A stretch of DNA of 30,526 nucleotides from an uncultured Clostridia bacterium. Lineage in GTDB: Bacteria > Bacillota > Clostridia > Oscillospirales > Acutalibacteraceae. Positions 23,561 to 30,526 of the stretch are shown here, one piece after another. Numbering within the stretch: the first letter of the stretch is position 1; every line of letters begins with the position of its first letter. The stretch is from assembly GCA_958436475.1 (NCBI GenBank), contig CAUBKG010000022.1, forward strand, positions 1 through 30,526, read 5' to 3'. The notes under the pieces were generated by a model. That model worked only from the letters and a program-made list of their open reading frames with translations. It was not told the origin of the DNA and ran no database searches. The position numbers and the translations under genes were made by a program.

Positions 23561-24784
23561 TCAGCGATTGACATACGAAAGGGGGTTTACCGGCGTGGAG
23601 CCCTTACGGACCTCAAAGTGGAGATGCGGCCCGGTAGAATCCCCCGAATTCCCTACGAACGCGATGGTCTGCCCCTGGCTCACCGTCTGCCCCACGGAAA
23701 CGTTCAGGCGGCTGCAGTGGGCATAGAGGGTGCTGTAGCCGTCACCATGGCTGATGATGACATAATTTCCGTAGCTGTAATGAGAGGTTGCCGTGATCAC
23801 CGTACCGGCGCGGGAGGCAACGATCGGCTTGCCGTATACGCTGCCGCCGCTGATATCGATGCCCGTATGCATACGGGATATGCCATAGATCGGGTGAGTA
23901 CGGTAGCCAAAGGGTGATGTAATCATCGAATACCCCGGCAGAGGCCACAAATAGCCCTTGCCGCTGGGCGCTGCATTATTGTTAGACCCTCCGCCCTGCT
24001 GTTTCTCCTGCTCCAAGCGCTTGCGCTCCGCCTCCTCGAGGATGCGGTTGATTTCCGCCTGCTGGTCGTCCATCATTTTCATGTACTTATCACGGGCGGC
24101 CTTCGCTTCGGCGCTGTCCTGCTTCAGTTCATTGATCAGCTTTTCGTTGGCGGAGCTTGCGCTTTCCAGCTGGGAATACTTCGACTGCAGGGCTGCACGG
24201 TTTTCCTCCACCGTTTTCTTCCTAACTTCGACCTCGGTTTTCTTCTTGCTGATATCCGCGAGGTCGGATTTGAGGGAATCGATCAGCTGCTTATCGTGCT
24301 CCGACACGCTGCGGAGCATCTGTGAACGGGTGAGGAAATCCGCAAAATTATCGGCGCCCATCATGATCTCTAAATTGGAGAGGCCGCCGGTCATATACAT
24401 GGCGCGCAGGCGGTATTTGAAGGTATCGGTATTCTGGCTGATCTCCGTTTCCTTTTCTTCCACTTCTTTGTTCAGGGTGGAAATTTCGGATTCCAGCTTC
24501 GTGATATCGGAATTCAGCAGAACGACCTGCTCTTCAATGGTGGATATCTGCTCCTTCAGAGTTTTGCTCTGGGCCTGCTTATCCTCCACCTTGGATTCGT
24601 TTTCCTTGATCTGCTTCTGGAGATTTGCCACTTTCTTCTCGAGGCTGTTATACTGCGCCCGCGCATCCGAAAGCGAATCGGCCGATGCATAAAACATGAC
24701 CGAGGTAGCCGAAAGCAGCATCACCGCCGCAAGAAGAACGGCAACCACGGCTACCGCAATTCGTTTTGCTCCCTTAAACCGCAC
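23561..24784 (-). CDS. secreted coiled-coil M23 peptidoglycan endopeptidase
   Basis: This secreted enzyme cuts cell-wall peptide cross-links. The 407-residue protein has a signal peptide (about 1-36). A long coiled coil follows (about 37-265, rich in Lys/Glu/Gln), then a flexible Gly/Asn/Ser linker. The C-terminal LytM (M23) domain is intact: zinc ligands H306, D310 and H389, catalytic H356 (YAH, HLHFE). The architecture matches hydrolases held inactive until FtsEX pulls on the coiled coil. The start is GTG 24784, with AAGGGAG eight bases upstream. It overlaps the ftsX stop by 11 bases, a strong sign of coupled synthesis with its probable partner. Confidence 0.93.
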   Translation of the reverse strand: MRFKGAKRIAVAVVAVLLAAVMLLSATSVMFYASADSLSDARAQYNSLEKKVANLQKQIKENESKVEDKQAQSKTLKEQISTIEEQVVLLNSDITKLESEISTLNKEVEEKETEISQNTDTFKYRLRAMYMTGGLSNLEIMMGADNFADFLTRSQMLRSVSEHDKQLIDSLKSDLADISKKKTEVEVRKKTVEENRAALQSKYSQLESASSANEKLINELKQDSAEAKAARDKYMKMMDDQQAEINRILEEAERKRLEQEKQQGGGSNNNAAPSGKGYLWPLPGYSMITSPFGYRTHPIYGISRMHTGIDISGGSVYGKPIVASRAGTVITATSHYSYGNYVIISHGDGYSTLYAHCSRLNVSVGQTVSQGQTIAFVGNSGDSTGPHLHFEVRKGSTPVNPLSYVNR

Positions 24785-25688
24785 TGAAATCGCTCCCTTC
24801 CCGTTTTAAGTATTTGCCGATGGAAATCAGGCTGCCGAACACGCCCGCAATCACACCGATCAGGATGAATGCGGCCAGCAGATACCAGGCGACGCTCCCG
24901 AAGGGGACGAACTGGAACCCGCTGATGGTACCGTTCAGGTACACGAGCAGCGCCTTATAAATATAGTATAGCACACCAAGTGTGAGCAGCCCCGAGAGGA
25001 TGCCTAAAATCATGCCTTCGATGACGAAGGGCACGCGCACGAACCAGTCGGTCGCACCGACCGCCTTCATGATGCTGATCTGCAGGCGGCGGCTGTACAT
25101 CGTGATTTTGATCGTGTTGGAAATAATGAACAGGGAGATGAGGAACATCATCGCGATCAGCGCCGTGCCCACGATTGTGACCGCGCGGCGGACGCTGGAC
25201 AATGTTTCCGCAAGGCCGCTCTGCCCGTTGATCTCCTCAACGCCGTCGATCGCTTTGACGGCGGATATGGTTGTATTGTACTCGGACAAGTCCTTCACTG
25301 AAATCTGATACGCGTCCGGCAGGACGTTCATATCCTCCATTCCTTCAAAGAAAGCGGCCTCCTCCTCGCCCATAGTGGCGAGCTGGCGCTTGAACGCTTC
25401 CTCCTTGGAAATAAACTCACAGCTGGAGATATTCGCTGTGTTTTTGATTTTTGTGCCGATCTGCGCGATTTGTTCCTCGCTCAGGTCGTCCTTCAGGAAA
25501 ACCATGGCGACATTCTGGCTTTCCACCATATTGAGCGCGCTCCCGGCATTGACGGAAAACAGCACCGACGCGCCGATCAGCAGCAGGCAGGAAAAAAGGA
25601 CGGCAATCGAGGCGATCGACATCAGCCGATTGGCCCAAACGTTGCGGAAGCCCTCTTTCACCAGATAACGAAAGCTTGAAAAATTCAT
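24774..25688 (-). CDS. ftsX: cell-division ABC permease-like protein FtsX
   Basis: FtsX is the membrane half of the FtsEX complex, which converts ATP use into activation of an outside peptidoglycan hydrolase. The 304-residue protein starts with MNFSSFRYLVKEGFRNVW and a first membrane helix. An extracellular loop of about 110 residues follows, then three more helices with the typical NTIKITMYSRRLQISIMKAVGAT cytoplasmic stretch. The start is ATG 25688, with GAGGAGGTG eight bases upstream; the ribosome site overlaps the ftsE stop. A longer frame to 25724 would overlap ftsE and has no site. It is followed with overlap by the M23 hydrolase gene. Confidence 0.95.
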   Translation of the reverse strand: MNFSSFRYLVKEGFRNVWANRLMSIASIAVLFSCLLLIGASVLFSVNAGSALNMVESQNVAMVFLKDDLSEEQIAQIGTKIKNTANISSCEFISKEEAFKRQLATMGEEEAAFFEGMEDMNVLPDAYQISVKDLSEYNTTISAVKAIDGVEEINGQSGLAETLSSVRRAVTIVGTALIAMMFLISLFIISNTIKITMYSRRLQISIMKAVGATDWFVRVPFVIEGMILGILSGLLTLGVLYYIYKALLVYLNGTISGFQFVPFGSVAWYLLAAFILIGVIAGVFGSLISIGKYLKREGSDFSAV

Positions 25689-25692
25689 GGCG

Positions 25693-26364
25693 CTACACCT
25701 CCTCGGCATTATCGGCAACCACACAGCCGTGCTCGATCATGATGACGCGCTTATTGAACTCGCGCACCAGCTGATGCTCGTGGGTGACCATAATGACGGT
25801 GGTGCCCCTCGCGTTGATTTCATTCAAAAGCTCCACGATTTCATAAGACATCTCGGGATCGACGTTGCCGGTGGGCTCATCGGCAATAATCATCGACGGG
25901 TTATTGACAAGGGCCCTCGCCAAGCCAACCCTCTGCTTTTCACCGCCGGAAAGCTCCCGCGGAAAGCATTTGGCCTTGGCGCTGAGGCCCACGATATTCA
26001 GAATATACGGAACGCGCTTGCGGATCTCCCGGTTGGACGCTCCCACCACGCGCATGGCAAACGCAACGTTGTCAAACACGTTCATGGTATCGATCACACG
26101 GAAATCCTGGAACACGATCCCCATCGTACGCCGCAGAAACGGAACCTCTTTCCGTTTGATGCGGGACATCCGATAGCCGTTCACCACGATTTCACCCGCG
26201 TTGGGCTTTTCTTCGTGGACGATCAGCTTTAAAAATGTACTTTTTCCCGCTCCCGATGCGCCGACGATAAAGACGAATTCGCCTTTATCGATGCGAATGT
26301 TGACGTCCTTCAAGGCATTCGTGCCGTTATCATAGGTCTTGTAAACGCCTTTAAATTCGATCAA
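25693..26364 (-). CDS. ftsE: cell-division ATP-binding protein FtsE
   Basis: FtsE is the cytoplasmic ATPase that works with FtsX. The 223-residue protein contains Walker A GASGAGKST (about 36-44), signature LSGGEKQRVGLARA, Walker B MIIADEPTGNVD and the H-loop VTHE. The start is TTG at 26364, with AAGGTG six bases upstream; this gives the standard N-terminus MIEFKGVYK. It follows the regulator gene by 21 bases and precedes ftsX by four. The run cdaR-like, ftsE, ftsX, M23, S41 forms one operon by spacing. Confidence 0.95.
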   Translation of the reverse strand: MIEFKGVYKTYDNGTNALKDVNIRIDKGEFVFIVGASGAGKSTFLKLIVHEEKPNAGEIVVNGYRMSRIKRKEVPFLRRTMGIVFQDFRVIDTMNVFDNVAFAMRVVGASNREIRKRVPYILNIVGLSAKAKCFPRELSGGEKQRVGLARALVNNPSMIIADEPTGNVDPEMSYEIVELLNEINARGTTVIMVTHEHQLVREFNKRVIMIEHGCVVADNAEEV

Positions 26365-26385
26365 TCAGCACACCTTCTCTTTGCT

Positions 26386-27474
26386 TTAATATTTGACCGG
26401 ATTGGAAGTTAAATACTTATTTACCATCAAAGCAACCTTGAAGACGATCGCATGGTCGAATTCACGCAGGTCGAGGCCGGTGAGCTTTTTGATCTTCTCG
26501 AGCCGGTAGACTAGCGTGTTCCGGTGCACAAACAGCTTCCGGGAGGTTTCCGAAACATTCAGGTTGTTTTCGAAGAATTTCTGGATGGTGAACAGAGTCT
26601 CCTGATCCAGGCTCTCGATGGAGCCCTTCTTGAACACTTCCTTTAAGAACATTTCGCACAGGGTGGTGGGGAGCTGATAAATCAGTCGGGCAATACCGAG
26701 GTTTTCATAGCTCACGATGGTCTTTTCCGTGTCGAAAACCTTGCCCACCTCCAGCGCCACCTGCGCTTCCTTGAAGCTGCGCGCCAGTTCCTTGATACCG
26801 TACACGATCGTGCCGATACCAATAACGCTGTGCACGTAAAATTCGCTGGAAAGGGTGTCCGCAATCGAACGGGCCAGCTTTTCCAGGTCTTTCAGATCGG
26901 TGTCTTCCTTCGTTTCCTTTACGAGAACGATATCCTCCTCGCCGATGTTGATGACAAAATCCTTGTTTTTATCCGGAAACAGATTCTGCACCACATCGAA
27001 GGCGGATACGTCGTTGTTCTTCGCCGCAACGCGGATGAGCAGAACAACGCGCGCCACCTCCGTGTTGAAACGGAGCTCGCGCGCCTTCAGGTAAATATCT
27101 CCGGGCAGGATATTGTCCAGAATGATATTTTTGATAAAGTTGCCCCGATCGTATTTTTCGTCGTAATACTGCTTGATGTTGGACAGCGATACCGCGAGAA
27201 TGCTCGCATACTGCGATGCCATTTCGTCGTTTCCTTCCACGAAAACGGCGTATTCCGCACGCTGCGCCGCGCCAAACGGCTTATAGGTGAGGTTGTTTCT
27301 CACAAAAACCTCCGAAAAGCCCATCATCTCGCTCGAAACATCCGGCTGCACTTCCCCGATCCGGCCAAGGTCGCTGCAAGCGATGATGGTTGCGGAAGCA
27401 TCGATCACACCGATGGTGCGGTTGATGGCTTCGCGCATCTGATGGATGATTCCCTGAAAAAGCCTGTTTGACAT
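26386..27474 (-). CDS. CdaR/PucR-like transcriptional regulator
   Basis: This is a DNA-binding regulator of 362 residues. The N-terminal half resembles the sugar-diacid recognition domain of CdaR (QGIIHQMREAINRTIGVIDASATIIACSD). The middle has the GGDEF-like region seen in PucR proteins. The C-terminus carries the PucR-type helix-turn-helix (FFENNLNVSETSRKLFVHRNTLVYRLEKI). The start is ATG 27474, with AGGAGGAG five to six bases upstream. It heads the ftsEX operon, so it may control envelope genes, or just share their transcript. The ligand is unknown. It is preceded by a structured leader and a likely promoter at 27712-27740. Confidence 0.88.
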   Translation of the reverse strand: MSNRLFQGIIHQMREAINRTIGVIDASATIIACSDLGRIGEVQPDVSSEMMGFSEVFVRNNLTYKPFGAAQRAEYAVFVEGNDEMASQYASILAVSLSNIKQYYDEKYDRGNFIKNIILDNILPGDIYLKARELRFNTEVARVVLLIRVAAKNNDVSAFDVVQNLFPDKNKDFVINIGEEDIVLVKETKEDTDLKDLEKLARSIADTLSSEFYVHSVIGIGTIVYGIKELARSFKEAQVALEVGKVFDTEKTIVSYENLGIARLIYQLPTTLCEMFLKEVFKKGSIESLDQETLFTIQKFFENNLNVSETSRKLFVHRNTLVYRLEKIKKLTGLDLREFDHAIVFKVALMVNKYLTSNPVKY

Positions 27475-27859
27475 AATTCTCCTCCTAAAACTGCCGCCCC
27501 CTGCCCTTTCAGACGGCGGGCCTCTGCCCGCAGCATGGGACGCGCGTTAATTTGGGTCTGCGGCAAACTGCCGGTGCACTGCGGCCTTACAGCGGATTCG
27601 GACCTGCTCCCACCCTCCCCTCTGGGAAGAGATGCCTGTGATTTGCCCTCACTTGGATGGGATTGACATAACGCATGAACCCGCAGGCAGGCCATAGTTT
27701 CACCTGTATACAGTTTACACAAATTTTTATTCATTTGCAAGTGCCGATTTACCAAAAAGTATGAACAAATTATAAACATCCGCCGAAGGGCCGTTTTTTC
27801 AGCAGGTATCTTCCATTTTCGCCCTTTTTCAATAGAAATATATTTGCATTTTTCCTGCT
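27475..27859 (-). other. structured leader of the regulator-ftsEX operon and unassigned gap
   Basis: No gene is evident in this 385-base gap. On the minus strand, a long leader contains several stems. CCCAUCC (27661-27655) pairs with GGGUGGG (27615-27609) and encloses two small hairpins (27638-27652 and 27620-27631), so a three-way junction is possible. CGGCA/TGCCG (27561-27573) and GCGGGC/GCCCGC (27516-27531) form further stems. The leader from the likely start near 27705 is about 230 bases. Bases 27745-27859 are AT-rich and hold no clear terminator for the ClC gene. Confidence 0.5.
27712..27740 (-). promoter_or_regulatory. likely promoter of the regulator-ftsEX operon
   Basis: On the minus strand TTGCAA (27740-27735), a 17-base spacer and TAAACT (27717-27712). 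Each hexamer matches four of six bases, in an AT-rich setting. Confidence 0.5.
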
Positions 27860-29524
27860 TTATTTCCTGCCGTCCATGCGTTTCCGCCCGCTTCGCCGCA
27901 GGCGTATCCGGCGTCCGGCGCCGTATGGTTCCATGGTCTGGCAGAGCTCCGTCACCGCTTCCCGCACAAAAAATGCTTCCTGTTCCCGGCTGAGCAGCAC
28001 AATTACGTCTCCCGCGTGTATGGCGGTGCCGCCCTTCGGGAGCACCTCACCACCGTCGCGCCTGACTGAAACGATCAGGCAGTCCTTCGGCCAGGGGATG
28101 TGCCCGATGGATTTGCCGCAGGCCGGCGAGCCATGGTGCACCGGAATCTCCAGCAGCACCTTGGCCTCGTCCTCTGCATCCTTCCCTTCTTCTCCGCGGC
28201 CCACGAGGCGACGGAGCAAATAGTCATACACCGGCTCGCATTTCAGGAGGTCTGCTACTACATAGGCGCTGAGGGAAACGAGGGTGAGTGAAAGCAGCTG
28301 GGTGAAGGAGCCGGTCATCTCACAAATCAGCACGATACCCGTGATGGGCGCGCGCACGATCGCCGCAAAATATCCCGCCATGGCAAGAATGATAAAATTC
28401 TGAAAATAGGTGCCTTCCACGGCGCCGAGCGCGATTGCCCCCGTTCCGAACGCACCGCCCGCCAGCGCCCCCAGCACCAGCAGAGGCAGAAAAATGCCGC
28501 CCGGCGCGCCGGAGGAAAAGCTGGCCATGGAAAAGAAGAATTTCAGTATAAACAGCACGAGCGTAAAGGAAAGGAGAAACTGCTGCCCGGTAAGCGCCGG
28601 CATGAGGCTGCTTCCCCCGCCGAGCACCTCCGGGCAGAGAAAGCAAAAAACGCCGGCCAGCAGGAAGGGAATCGCCAGACGGTAGCGGCCGAAAATTCCA
28701 GGCAGCTTGCCGTAAAGCCATTGGGTTTTCCGAAGCGTTTTCTGATACAGCACGCCAAGAAGGCCCAGCACGATTCCCAAAAGCAGGATCAGCCAGTAAG
28801 AGCGCAGGGGCATAACCGATTCGATATGGAATTCGAAGATGGGGGTAAGCCCGAATACGTTCCGGGAAACAAAATCGGATGCGACCGAGGCCGCCATGGT
28901 AGAAAGGAGCACCTCTACCGAAAAGTTTTTGTGCAGCTCTTCCAGTGAAAACAGCACGCCCGCAAAGGGGGCGTTGAAGGCGGCCGAAAGGCCCGCGCTC
29001 GCCCCGCAGGTGATGAGGAGCTTTTCCTCGATGCGCACGCGGTGGGTTGCGCGGGAAAAGCCCTTCGCCGCCATGCCCCCGAGCTGGATGGAAGGCCCCT
29101 CCCTGCCGAGCGACAGCCCCGCGCCGATGCAGATGGCACCGCCGGCGATCTTATATAAAATCACCTTCCACCATTTCTGGCGGATTTGGCCGTGGATTTC
29201 CGCCTCTACCTGAGGGATGCCGCTCCCGCTTATGTACGGCTCCGCCTTCACAAAAAACGTGACGGCGCCTGCAAGCAGAAGCAGGATGAAAAACCACAGC
29301 GGGATGAGCCAAGGGCGGGAAGCAGCAGCTTCCCGGACGAGCCCCGGCAGCTGCTGCACCTTTTCGATCAGCAGCCGGTACAGAACCGAAACCACCCCGC
29401 CGAGCACGCCGACGAGCGCCCCTTCGAGCACCAGGACATACCGAAAATTTCGAAAACGCCGCAGCGTTTCATAGGCCGTATTCATTTCCGCGCCGCCCGG
29501 AGCAGCGCGCCCTTCCTTTCCCAT
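27860..29524 (-). CDS. ClC-type chloride/proton antiporter with RCK_C domain
   Basis: This membrane protein exchanges chloride for protons. The 554-residue protein has the ClC core with all selectivity motifs: GSGIP (100-104), GREGP (140-144, gating Glu 142), an acidic pair in VLFSLEELH, and GAPGGIFLPLL. The glutamates place it with the antiporters rather than channels. A C-terminal cytoplasmic domain of about 80 residues (DCLIVSVRRDGGEVLPKGGTAIHAGDVIVLL) is TrkA_C-like and may sense a ligand. The start is placed at ATG 29524, where GAGGTG lies ten bases upstream; ATG 29533 is too close to that site, and ATG 29485 is a third option. A hairpin-rich leader precedes it. Confidence 0.92.
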   Translation of the reverse strand: MGKEGRAAPGGAEMNTAYETLRRFRNFRYVLVLEGALVGVLGGVVSVLYRLLIEKVQQLPGLVREAAASRPWLIPLWFFILLLLAGAVTFFVKAEPYISGSGIPQVEAEIHGQIRQKWWKVILYKIAGGAICIGAGLSLGREGPSIQLGGMAAKGFSRATHRVRIEEKLLITCGASAGLSAAFNAPFAGVLFSLEELHKNFSVEVLLSTMAASVASDFVSRNVFGLTPIFEFHIESVMPLRSYWLILLLGIVLGLLGVLYQKTLRKTQWLYGKLPGIFGRYRLAIPFLLAGVFCFLCPEVLGGGSSLMPALTGQQFLLSFTLVLFILKFFFSMASFSSGAPGGIFLPLLVLGALAGGAFGTGAIALGAVEGTYFQNFIILAMAGYFAAIVRAPITGIVLICEMTGSFTQLLSLTLVSLSAYVVADLLKCEPVYDYLLRRLVGRGEEGKDAEDEAKVLLEIPVHHGSPACGKSIGHIPWPKDCLIVSVRRDGGEVLPKGGTAIHAGDVIVLLSREQEAFFVREAVTELCQTMEPYGAGRRIRLRRSGRKRMDGRK

Positions 29525-29572
29525 ATACCACATTCACCTCAAAAAACAGATCCGCCGCACCGCATGTTCGAT

Positions 29573-29594
29573 AAAAAACAGCTGCGAATGCAGC
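29573..29594 (-). terminator. terminator-like hairpin in the ClC leader
   Basis: On the minus strand GCUGC/GCAGC (29594-29590 with 29585-29581) is followed by UG and six U residues. The stem is only 5 bp, but two stable stems precede it. It lies about 50 bases before the ClC start, so it could be an attenuator. Confidence 0.45.
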
Positions 29595-29784
29595 GCCGTT
29601 CCCGGAGGAACGGTTTGGCGGCCTTCTGCGCCTGCGGAATCCTTAGCGATGCATGTGGATTCCGCAGGCATGCGTGCCGTTCCCGGCCCGCATGGTCAAA
29701 ATTTTTGCTGCGAAGCAGTAAAAAAGCCGCATGTATAGAATACCATTGTTTTCGGAAAAATACATTAAAAAAAGAGGATTTTTC

Positions 29785-29813
29785 TGGACGAAGCTCTCCG
29801 AGTGGGCTACAAT
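29785..29813 (+). promoter_or_regulatory. possible promoter of the thioesterase gene
   Basis: TGGACG (29785-29790), a 17-base spacer and TACAAT (29808-29813); four and five of six consensus matches. The leader to the ATG at 29974 would be about 150 bases. Confidence 0.45.
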
Positions 29814-29886
29814 GGAACAAACAGCGGCAGGGGCGGGGCGCTTGGAGCCGCATACCGGGAGCGGTGCAAAGGGTGATACGCCGCTT

Positions 29887-29939
29887 TGCCGCCCTCTGCC
29901 CCGGCTTACTTCCGAGGGGCGGCAGATCGTTTTATTTTA
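29887..29939 (+). terminator. possible attenuator in the thioesterase leader
   Basis: TGCCGCCCTC (29887-29896) pairs with GAGGGGCGGCA (29914-29924) with one bulged base. It is followed by a T-rich stretch (TTTTATTTTAT, 29930-29940). It lies between the possible promoter and the gene. Confidence 0.4.
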
Positions 29940-29973
29940 TCAAAAAAAAACAAATACCCAGGGAGGGATCTTC

Positions 29974-30453
29974 ATGCAGGAGCCGCGCGCAAAAACCGTG
30001 GCCGAATCCCGCACCGAGCAGGTGCAGATCATCATGTTCGAACAGATAAACGGCTTCCACCGCCTGTTCGGCGGCAAGCTGGTGGAGTGGATCGACGTGG
30101 TGGCCGCGGTGGTGGCAAGGCGGCACAGCAACCGGAACGTAACCACCGTATCCATCGACAACCTCCATTTCAAAGCGGCTGCGCATATCAACAGCACCGT
30201 GGTGCTCGTGGGGATGATAACCCATGTGGGCCGGACCTCCATGGAGGTCCGGGTGGATACGTTTGTGGAGGAGCTGGACGGCTCCAAAAAAATCGTTAAC
30301 CGCGCGTATCTCACCATGGTTGCCCTGGATGAAGAGGGCCGCCCTACCCCAGTTCCCCGCCTTATTCTCTCGACCGATGAGGAGCGGGCCGAATGGGAGG
30401 CCGCGGAACGGCGCACCCTGCTCCGAAAGCAGAGGCGGATCGAACAATTTTAA
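29974..30453 (+). CDS. hotdog-fold acyl-CoA thioesterase
   Basis: This cytoplasmic enzyme hydrolyses acyl-CoA thioesters. The 159-residue protein carries the hotdog domain of the BACH/YciA group: NGFHRLFGGKLVEWIDVVAAVVARRHS, with the helix that wraps the fold, then VDTFVEELDGSKKIVNRAYLTMVALDEEGRP. The catalytic Asp is expected in EWIDVVA. The start is ATG 29974, with GGGAGGGA directly upstream. A longer in-frame frame begins at 29731, but its translation is unlike any thioesterase. It is transcribed away from the ClC gene and stands alone up to the window edge. The preferred chain length cannot be read from sequence. Confidence 0.9.
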   Translation: MQEPRAKTVAESRTEQVQIIMFEQINGFHRLFGGKLVEWIDVVAAVVARRHSNRNVTTVSIDNLHFKAAAHINSTVVLVGMITHVGRTSMEVRVDTFVEELDGSKKIVNRAYLTMVALDEEGRPTPVPRLILSTDEERAEWEAAERRTLLRKQRRIEQF

Positions 30454-30526
30454 CCGGATTCGCGTGTTTTTCGGCACGATCCCATGGGTAAAACTCTGCT
30501 TACCATATAATAATAAGGTATTCTTA
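30454..30526. other. short tail after the thioesterase
   Basis: This piece holds two small inverted repeats, GGTAA/TTACC (30487-30504) and TACC/GGTA around the AT-rich ATATAATAATAA. A TATAAT is present, but no -35 partner was found. Nothing coding is visible before the window ends. Confidence 0.4.

Larger units (their letters stand above)
29525..29973. other. divergent intergenic region with several inverted repeats
   Basis: Between the ClC gene (-) and the thioesterase (+) lie at least five self-complementary elements. They are GCTGC/GCAGC (29581-29594), CCGTTCC/GGAACGG (29596-29613), a 13-bp perfect repeat (29630-29642 with 29657-29669), a 10-bp A/T-flanked stem (29702-29724), and GCCGCCCTC with GAGGGGCGGC (29887-29924). 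The string GCCGTTCCCGG occurs twice (29595-29605, 29676-29686). No gene was recognised. Confidence 0.6.

Noticed and set aside
27594..27604. tRNA T-arm-like string (minus strand GGTCCGAATCC)
   Set aside because: The surrounding bases do not give a 5-bp T-stem, anticodon arm or acceptor stem.
29534..29700. Fluoride (crcB) riboswitch before the ClC gene
   Set aside because: The conserved pseudoknot core was not found, and the ClC has the chloride-type GREGP and GSGIP motifs.
1..30526. CRISPR array, insertion sequence, prophage or toxin-antitoxin genes
   Set aside because: No regularly spaced repeats, transposase, integrase or small paired genes were seen in the window.

Overview
The window looks like a chromosomal segment of a moderately GC-rich, anaerobic-type Firmicute (class Clostridia, probably Oscillospiraceae-like). 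The grounds are the potABCD lipoprotein transporter, Firmicute-style strong AGGAGG ribosome sites, a CdaR-like regulator in front of ftsEX, an EpsG-type polymerase with a CpsB-type phosphatase, and several GTG/TTG starts. This placement is an inference; no rRNA, tRNA, CRISPR array, insertion sequence or phage gene was seen.

Layout. Bases 1-605 are non-coding: stem-loops, a TTGACA-17-TATATT promoter, and a leader whose 11-bp helix would cover the potA ribosome site. Bases 606-4539 (+) hold potA-potB-potC-potD, a spermidine/putrescine ABC importer, with a terminator-like hairpin between potC and potD. A shared terminator separates it from a convergent PutP-type sodium/proline symporter (4608-6182, -). 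An NfeD/SPFH (stomatin-like) pair follows (6677-8093, -).

Bases 8341-16368 (-) are an exopolysaccharide locus read right to left: glycosyltransferase GT4, EpsG-like polymerase, second GT4, hexapeptide acyltransferase, GT2, a fused chain-length regulator/BY-kinase, and the CpsB-type phosphatase. It has internal promoters and terminators. No initiating phosphoglycosyl transferase or flippase lies in it, so those steps must be encoded elsewhere.

Bases 16539-21131 (-) carry lysS, an unknown membrane-anchored protein, ilvD, and greA with a consensus promoter that overlaps the stop codon of the gene before it. Bases 21208-27474 (-) are a cell-envelope operon: CdaR-like regulator, ftsE, ftsX, a secreted coiled-coil M23 endopeptidase, an S41 carboxyl-terminal protease and a protein of unknown function. 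FtsEX probably gates the M23 enzyme. The regulator is preceded by a long, highly structured leader. Finally there is a ClC chloride/proton antiporter (-) and a divergent hotdog acyl-CoA thioesterase (+), separated by about 450 bases rich in inverted repeats.

Most genes belong to well-known families. The most unusual content is RNA-level: several leaders that look able to switch (potA, nfeD, cdaR, clc, the M23/S41 junction), plus the fused BY-kinase, the incomplete polysaccharide locus and two unrecognised proteins. No wholly new multi-gene system was identified.
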